Shown here: in pieces, positions 60,038 to 64,000 of the stretch | How the letters are laid out: each line of letters begins with the position of its first letter | How positions within the stretch are numbered: position 1 is the stretch's first letter | NCBI RefSeq assembly: GCF_024753565.1 | Contig: NZ_JANTPT010000001.1 | Coordinates: forward strand, 1,753,336-1,817,335 | DNA from: Mechercharimyces sp. CAU 1602 | GTDB taxonomy: Bacteria > Bacillota > Bacilli > Thermoactinomycetales > JANTPT01 | Length of the DNA: 64,000 bases | Direction of reading: 5' to 3' | Position numbers and translations under genes: made by a program | Notes under the pieces: model-generated | The model's input: the letters and a program-made list of their open reading frames with translations, nothing else | What the model was told of the DNA's origin: nothing | Databases searched by the model: none

Positions 60038-61117
60038 CTACGAGAGCCACTCCAGCCTTGGAATCTTCACACCAAAAGCCTCTTCCACCTGAGTCGGATA
60101 GGTACGCAACCACTGCTCCTTGATCTCCTCTTTATTTAACTCTCTGCGAAAGCGAATCTCTGCCTGCTCCAGTGGGACAGTTTGACCTCCATAAATCTGA
60201 TTGAGAATTCGAATCGACCGATCCGGCAGAATGGACCGGGCATAGATCAGTGCATACTCCGCTTCAGTTAAGGAGGATACATCTTGGTATGCCGCTAAAA
60301 TGACAGGGATCGTTTCCGCATTCCGCGTCTTGCCATAAGCATATTGCAAAAAAGACGCCAATTCACGACTTCTTACATCCACCTCTAACCGATCCCAATC
60401 TACTAGCTGTAAGTACCCTTGTTCATCAACAAGGAAGTTGCGCGCATATACACTTCCATGACAGAGCTGACTATAGCGAAGCGTATCACGACAAACCTCA
60501 TCCCCACCGATTCGCTCTAAATAAGAAAGAGCAGCATCAATCATTCCTTCTATATATGGAGAGTGGCGGAGCCATAATTGATCCATGTCATGTGTTTTGG
60601 TTGCCCATGAAGCAGCAGTATGATATAGGTGCATCTGCTTTTTCATTTTATCCCAATCCTTACTCCATGCAATCGCCTTTGGGATGTTCACCTGTTCGCT
60701 GCTTTCCATGATCGAACGCGAAGCACGATGAATTTCTGCCAATAAACGGGCTGCCAATCCCCAATCCCGCTTTGAACGAATGAGGAATGGCTCTCCTTCA
60801 ATCCAATCGAGTAATACATACCGTGAGTGAAACCCATTTATTGTTAATAAATTGCGTTTCGTTCTAACTGGTCTTGGTATATAAAGTAAGTCGGTTTCAT
60901 CCGTATAAGAACCCAATTCCTCTATCAACAGCCACCGATCTTCCGCACGCGGGCGCACTCGCTTCAGGGCATATCGCCCTTGATCGGTTTCTAAGCGAAT
61001 TATCCCACCGATCGTCTCCGATGACTCAATCGTGAGTCCATAATGATGTTGGATCAACTCAGCCAACCGCGGCTCATCTATATCGGTTCTCTTGACCGAT
61101 CTCGCCGTTGATCCCAT
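60038..61117 (-). CDS. yutH: YutH/CotS-family spore coat kinase-like protein
   Basis: The 359-residue protein is of the APH/CotS kinase-like fold: glycine/strand region IGGIIRLETDQGRYALKRVRP (in blocks, about residues 37-56), hinge LLDWIEGEP, catalytic-loop equivalent LCHGSVYARNFLVD (about 218-231) and QLVDWDRL (about 237-244). The HGD Asp is Ser222 here, while Asn227 and Asp240 remain, so phosphotransfer is doubtful. Related coat proteins are deposited on the spore. Confidence 0.88.
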   Translation of the reverse strand: MGSTARSVKRTDIDEPRLAELIQHHYGLTIESSETIGGIIRLETDQGRYALKRVRPRAEDRWLLIEELGSYTDETDLLYIPRPVRTKRNLLTINGFHSRYVLLDWIEGEPFLIRSKRDWGLAARLLAEIHRASRSIMESSEQVNIPKAIAWSKDWDKMKKQMHLYHTAASWATKTHDMDQLWLRHSPYIEGMIDAALSYLERIGGDEVCRDTLRYSQLCHGSVYARNFLVDEQGYLQLVDWDRLEVDVRSRELASFLQYAYGKTRNAETIPVILAAYQDVSSLTEAEYALIYARSILPDRSIRILNQIYGGQTVPLEQAEIRFRRELNKEEIKEQWLRTYPTQVEEAFGVKIPRLEWLS

Positions 61118-61142
61118 ATCGCAGTCCTCCTCTCATTTCACT

Positions 61143-62033
61143 CTAATGTATGCCATCAGAAGGAGGTGTATGCCGAGAAGGAGACACCGTCTCTGTCGCT
61201 TTAGATGTGGGATGGATCATATCTAGTCCCCCAGAAACAGTAATTTGATTCCCCGTAATAAAATCCGATTTTTCTTCACACAAAAAGCGAACCACACGTG
61301 CCACATCCTCTCCTGCACCAGGACGGCCTCGTGGTACTTCCGCGTCATAAATGTCTTTTACTTGCTCAATCGTCTTCTCCTTGTTTTCACCAACAATGTC
61401 TGCCGGGGCAACCATATTCACGGTTATTCCGTACGGAGCTTCTTCCACCGCCACACTTTTAACAAAGGAAACAAGGCCTGCCTTTGCTGCAGCATAAGTC
61501 GCACGATCGGGCCATGCTGGAGCTTCCTGTACACGCGCAAAGCCAAATAACACAATACGTCCAAAGTGATGCTCACGCATATAGGGAAGAGCCGTATGCG
61601 CCGCTAGCATAGCACTATGTAAATTGCTATAAACAAGTTCTTCAATCTCTGCCTGTGAGTAGTCTACAAAATGTCGTCGTTTACGTTCAAACGGACCTAC
61701 AGCATGCACCAAACCATCTAAACGACCAAAATACGTACTCACTTGCTCTACAAGGCGCTTACTTTCTCCACCTTTACTCAAATCGGCTTGAAAAGGAGCC
61801 GACTCACATCCAAACTGATCACGCAAAGTATGGACTAATTGAACGGCTGCCGACCTAGATGAGTGGTAATGTACAGCCACATTCCAACCTGCTTGAGCAA
61901 GCGAGATCGCCACACTTTTTCCTAACCCTTTGCTACTCCCTGTAACTAGCACAACCCGTCGAAGCTTCACATCGTAGGATTCCTGTAAGTCTTTAAGCCT
62001 TATTCCTGCATCTAATCCTTTTTGATTATTCAT
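61143..62033 (-). CDS. Short-chain dehydrogenase/reductase with N-terminal extension
   Basis: The 296-residue SDR has TGSSKGLG at residues 31-38 and the YxxxK pair Tyr180/Lys184. The Ser expected about 13 residues before the Tyr is absent (VLFGFARVQE). A 25-residue N-terminal extension is real, since GGGAGGCGGCG lies right before the ATG. A 20-residue Ser/Thr/Pro-rich tail follows the fold. Closest to FabG-like oxidoreductases; substrate unknown. Confidence 0.88.
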   Translation of the reverse strand: MNNQKGLDAGIRLKDLQESYDVKLRRVVLVTGSSKGLGKSVAISLAQAGWNVAVHYHSSRSAAVQLVHTLRDQFGCESAPFQADLSKGGESKRLVEQVSTYFGRLDGLVHAVGPFERKRRHFVDYSQAEIEELVYSNLHSAMLAAHTALPYMREHHFGRIVLFGFARVQEAPAWPDRATYAAAKAGLVSFVKSVAVEEAPYGITVNMVAPADIVGENKEKTIEQVKDIYDAEVPRGRPGAGEDVARVVRFLCEEKSDFITGNQITVSGGLDMIHPTSKATETVSPSRHTPPSDGIH

Positions 62034-62068
62034 TCGCCGCCTCCCCCTTCCCTAACTTGACCACGCCT

Positions 62069-63034
62069 TTATGCCAAATAAACGTAGTGATCATCGATCC
62101 ACTTACGACTTATCTCATCAGCCAATCGTAAATACTCTAAGTGAGCTAGTGTTTCCGATAAGGCAAAGCGCAAGTTATGAATGGAGAGTCGGTCACCAAA
62201 GTGTTGAAAGCAACATTCTACCGCTGTCATGCCCCCCTTTGATTGAGACAAAATCCCCTTCATATGGTCAAGTCGTTCACGATGATGTCGTTCTAGCTCC
62301 TCTATTCGTTCGCGATAAGAATGAAACACAGTGCCGTGAGCAGGAAAAACCGTTTGCACCGGAAGTTCCTTCATCTTATTTAATGACTCCATAAATAATC
62401 GAAGTGGGTTTGGATGCCCGCCCGGCCACATACTAATATTAGGCGTAATTTTAGGTAACAAAAAATCCCCCGCCAATAACCACTCCCGTTCACGATCATA
62501 AAAACAGAGATGACCATCCGCATGGCCAGGTGTATGCATAATCTCATACTGGCGATCTCCTAAACGGATCATCTCCCCTGCGGCAATAAAACTAGGTGTG
62601 GGATGCGGCTCTACCCACGGACGAAAATGTTCAATATGCCCTGGAATCTGCTCCACCCATTGTGACGACAAGCCATTTTCTCCATACGACTTTACCAAAC
62701 CCTGAGCAAAAGTGCTGCCTGCGCCGACAAAATTATGAGCTTGTTCATAATCGATGCGTGACAAATAGACTGGAGCCCCAGATTGAGCCTGCATCCACCC
62801 TGCCAAGCCATAATGATCAGGGTGATAGTGTGTAAGTACAATCTTCTCTACATCATCCCACCCCCATCCCATTTTCCGTTGCGCTTCCTCCCAAACATGA
62901 ATACTATCAGCTGTATGAAGACCCGTATCCAGCACCGTATAACCATATTCGCCACGAAGCAAATACGCATTAATTATTTTTAAAGGAAAGGGTAACGGCA
63001 ATCGAATCTTCGTAATTTCACTCCAACTATTCAT
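62069..63034 (-). CDS. MBL-fold metallo-hydrolase
   Basis: ATG at 63034 follows AAGGAGAG by 7 bases, giving 321 residues. Zinc motif HYHPDHYG (His69, His71, Asp73, His74), then HTPGHADGHLCFYDRE (about 169-184), AGDFLLPKITPNI and the late PAHGTVF. A C-terminal helical domain (HHRERLDHMKG onward) is like glyoxalase-II-related hydrolases. Substrate unknown. Confidence 0.92.
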   Translation of the reverse strand: MNSWSEITKIRLPLPFPLKIINAYLLRGEYGYTVLDTGLHTADSIHVWEEAQRKMGWGWDDVEKIVLTHYHPDHYGLAGWMQAQSGAPVYLSRIDYEQAHNFVGAGSTFAQGLVKSYGENGLSSQWVEQIPGHIEHFRPWVEPHPTPSFIAAGEMIRLGDRQYEIMHTPGHADGHLCFYDREREWLLAGDFLLPKITPNISMWPGGHPNPLRLFMESLNKMKELPVQTVFPAHGTVFHSYRERIEELERHHRERLDHMKGILSQSKGGMTAVECCFQHFGDRLSIHNLRFALSETLAHLEYLRLADEISRKWIDDHYVYLA

Positions 63035-63067
63035 AATGAATCTCTCCTTCAAATAAATGCGTTATGA

Positions 63068-63796
63068 CTAGCGAGCAGTACCCACAAAAATCATGCGTGC
63101 ACTCTCTTCTTTATACATCTTCCCTTCATAATCACCATACACTGCATCAATCGCTAATCCAGCTTGTCCCATCATCTGCACCATCTCATCTCTCGTGTAC
63201 ATCTTCACCCGTTCTTGATAGGTACGCGTCCCTTCATTATCAGTAACTGTTATTTTCTTATGTACAAATGGGCCCTCAATTTTGCGTTCCTCTACAATTA
63301 GAGTATCCTCTTCCTGCCTACGGCTCTCCGGAATTAAGTGCTTCTCAACCGAGTAGCGATTAAGAAAATCGATCACAAATTTCCCACCCGGTTTTAATAC
63401 CCGCTTAATTTCGGTCAAGACTTTGCTATTTTCATGATCTTCTATAAAGTAGCCAAACGAAGTAAATAAGTTCATAACTGCATCAAAAGAGTGATCAGCA
63501 AATGGAACTTTCCTCATATCTCCCTGCACATAATGTACATTTTCATGTTGATTACACCTGCGCCCATGTCGCAACAGGGTAGTCGACAGGTCCATCCCCG
63601 TTACATGTAAACCTTTATGCGCCAGTTCAATTGAATGACGTCCCGTTCCACAGCAGAGATCCAGTACAGTCTCCCCTCCACCTAATTCCATCCATGTACA
63701 GATCGCATCAATTTCCTTAGATGCATGAACCTGATCACGATGCCGATATACAAGTAAGTAATCTTCTCCAAAACTTTTTTCATACCATGGTGACAT
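63068..63796 (-). CDS. Class I SAM-dependent methyltransferase
   Basis: ATG at 63796 lies 8 bases after AAGGAG, giving 242 residues. SAM motif I VLDLCCGTGRHSIELA (about residues 43-58), acidic GMDLS (about 66-70), motif VQGDMRKVPF (about 88-97), and LKPGGKFVIDFLNRYSVEKH (about 132-151). Methyl acceptor unknown. Upstream of the MBL gene by 33 bases, same strand. Confidence 0.93.
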   Translation of the reverse strand: MSPWYEKSFGEDYLLVYRHRDQVHASKEIDAICTWMELGGGETVLDLCCGTGRHSIELAHKGLHVTGMDLSTTLLRHGRRCNQHENVHYVQGDMRKVPFADHSFDAVMNLFTSFGYFIEDHENSKVLTEIKRVLKPGGKFVIDFLNRYSVEKHLIPESRRQEEDTLIVEERKIEGPFVHKKITVTDNEGTRTYQERVKMYTRDEMVQMMGQAGLAIDAVYGDYEGKMYKEESARMIFVGTAR

Positions 63797-63843
63797 CGAG
63801 CTTACTCCTTCCATTTCAATACCTATTTTATCATACTATTCGC

Positions 63844-64000
63844 TTAAAGCGCCTCTTTCTCCAATTCTTTAGCAAGATAGCTTTGTATCCACCCTCGATA
63901 CGAAGAAAGTACATCCGTGCGGTTCAACCACTCCCATACTTCATCGGCCTTCATTTCATGATAGTAACGAACCAATCGTTCACGAAAATAAACCAATGCC
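63844..64000 (-). CDS. yutE: DUF86/HepT-like protein YutE, C-terminal part only
   Basis: The frame is open from the window edge to TAA at 63844 (52 codons). The sequence YFRERLVRYYHEMKADEVWE then WLNRTDVLSSYRGWIQSYLA matches the C-terminal region of DUF86 proteins, most like B. subtilis YutE, whose genome neighbourhood (yutH, yutI) is also here. DUF86 (HepT) proteins can be RNases of toxin-antitoxin pairs, but the typical R-x4-6-H motif reads RLVRYYH here. Partial. Confidence 0.7.
   Translation of the reverse strand, partial: ALVYFRERLVRYYHEMKADEVWEWLNRTDVLSSYRGWIQSYLAKELEKEAL

Noticed and set aside
1-64000. CRISPR arrays, insertion sequences, prophage or integron features
   Set aside because: No regularly spaced repeats, transposase, integrase or att-like duplications were seen on either strand.

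Overview
The window comes from a Gram-positive, endospore-forming bacterium of the order Bacillales (Bacillota). The evidence is: strong AGGAGG-type ribosome binding sites; GTG and TTG starts; sigma-A promoters; Spo0E, CotA and YutH/CotS spore genes; HemQ of the coproporphyrin haem route; lipobox binding proteins; and a scattered version of the Bacillus subtilis yui/yum/yut neighbourhood (yuiA, yuiB, yuiD, ndh, yumC, yutM, yuzB, yuzD, yutI, yutH, yutE). The moderately low GC and a paa cluster in a spore former would suit a Thermoactinomycetaceae-like lineage, but the family is a guess. No phage, insertion sequence, CRISPR array or rRNA was seen. Two tRNA genes are present.

Layout. 1-4.6 kb: an ABC-class ATPase cut by the window edge, a B3/B4 protein, a beta-propeller (SBBP) protein with a collagen-like tail, and tRNA-Pro and tRNA-Leu. 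4.6-6.2 kb: an orphan LacI regulator and a small unknown gene. 6.2-14.6 kb: a minus-strand phenylacetate operon led by its own TetR gene (tetR-paaABCD-ethD-paaH-second dehydrogenase-paaJ-aldehyde dehydrogenase-thioesterase). 14.8-26.5 kb: housekeeping and membrane genes including typA, a purine permease behind PurBox-like sites, an MscS channel and yyaL. 26.7-30 kb: a second beta-oxidation module. 30-37 kb: CotA laccase, exported and membrane proteins, a short strongly expressed unit encoding a 17-residue peptide next to a TPR protein, and a TerC gene behind a yybP-ykoY manganese riboswitch. 37.4-51.3 kb: the yui/yum/yut-like region with haem, redox and iron-sulfur genes, a sigma-K-type gene of unknown function and the mccAB transsulfuration operon. 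51.4-59.2 kb: an oligopeptide transporter locus with two binding proteins and oppF separated from oppD. 59.5-64 kb: yutH, an SDR, an MBL hydrolase, a methyltransferase and the 3' end of yutE.

How the genes work together. The paa genes epoxidise phenylacetyl-CoA and carry beta-oxidation-like steps, but the CoA ligase, the PaaE reductase, a PaaG/PaaF hydratase and PaaZ are not in the window. HemQ, YumC, NDH-2, YutM and YutI supply haem, flavin redox and Fe-S functions. MccAB makes cysteine from homocysteine.

Points for a second look: the micropeptide/TPR pair; two genes (typA and mccA) where a hairpin sits exactly between a strong Shine-Dalgarno sequence and the start codon; paired CcpA-type cre sites two helical turns apart; tandem terminators behind the manganese riboswitch; and several enzymes that have lost a key catalytic residue.
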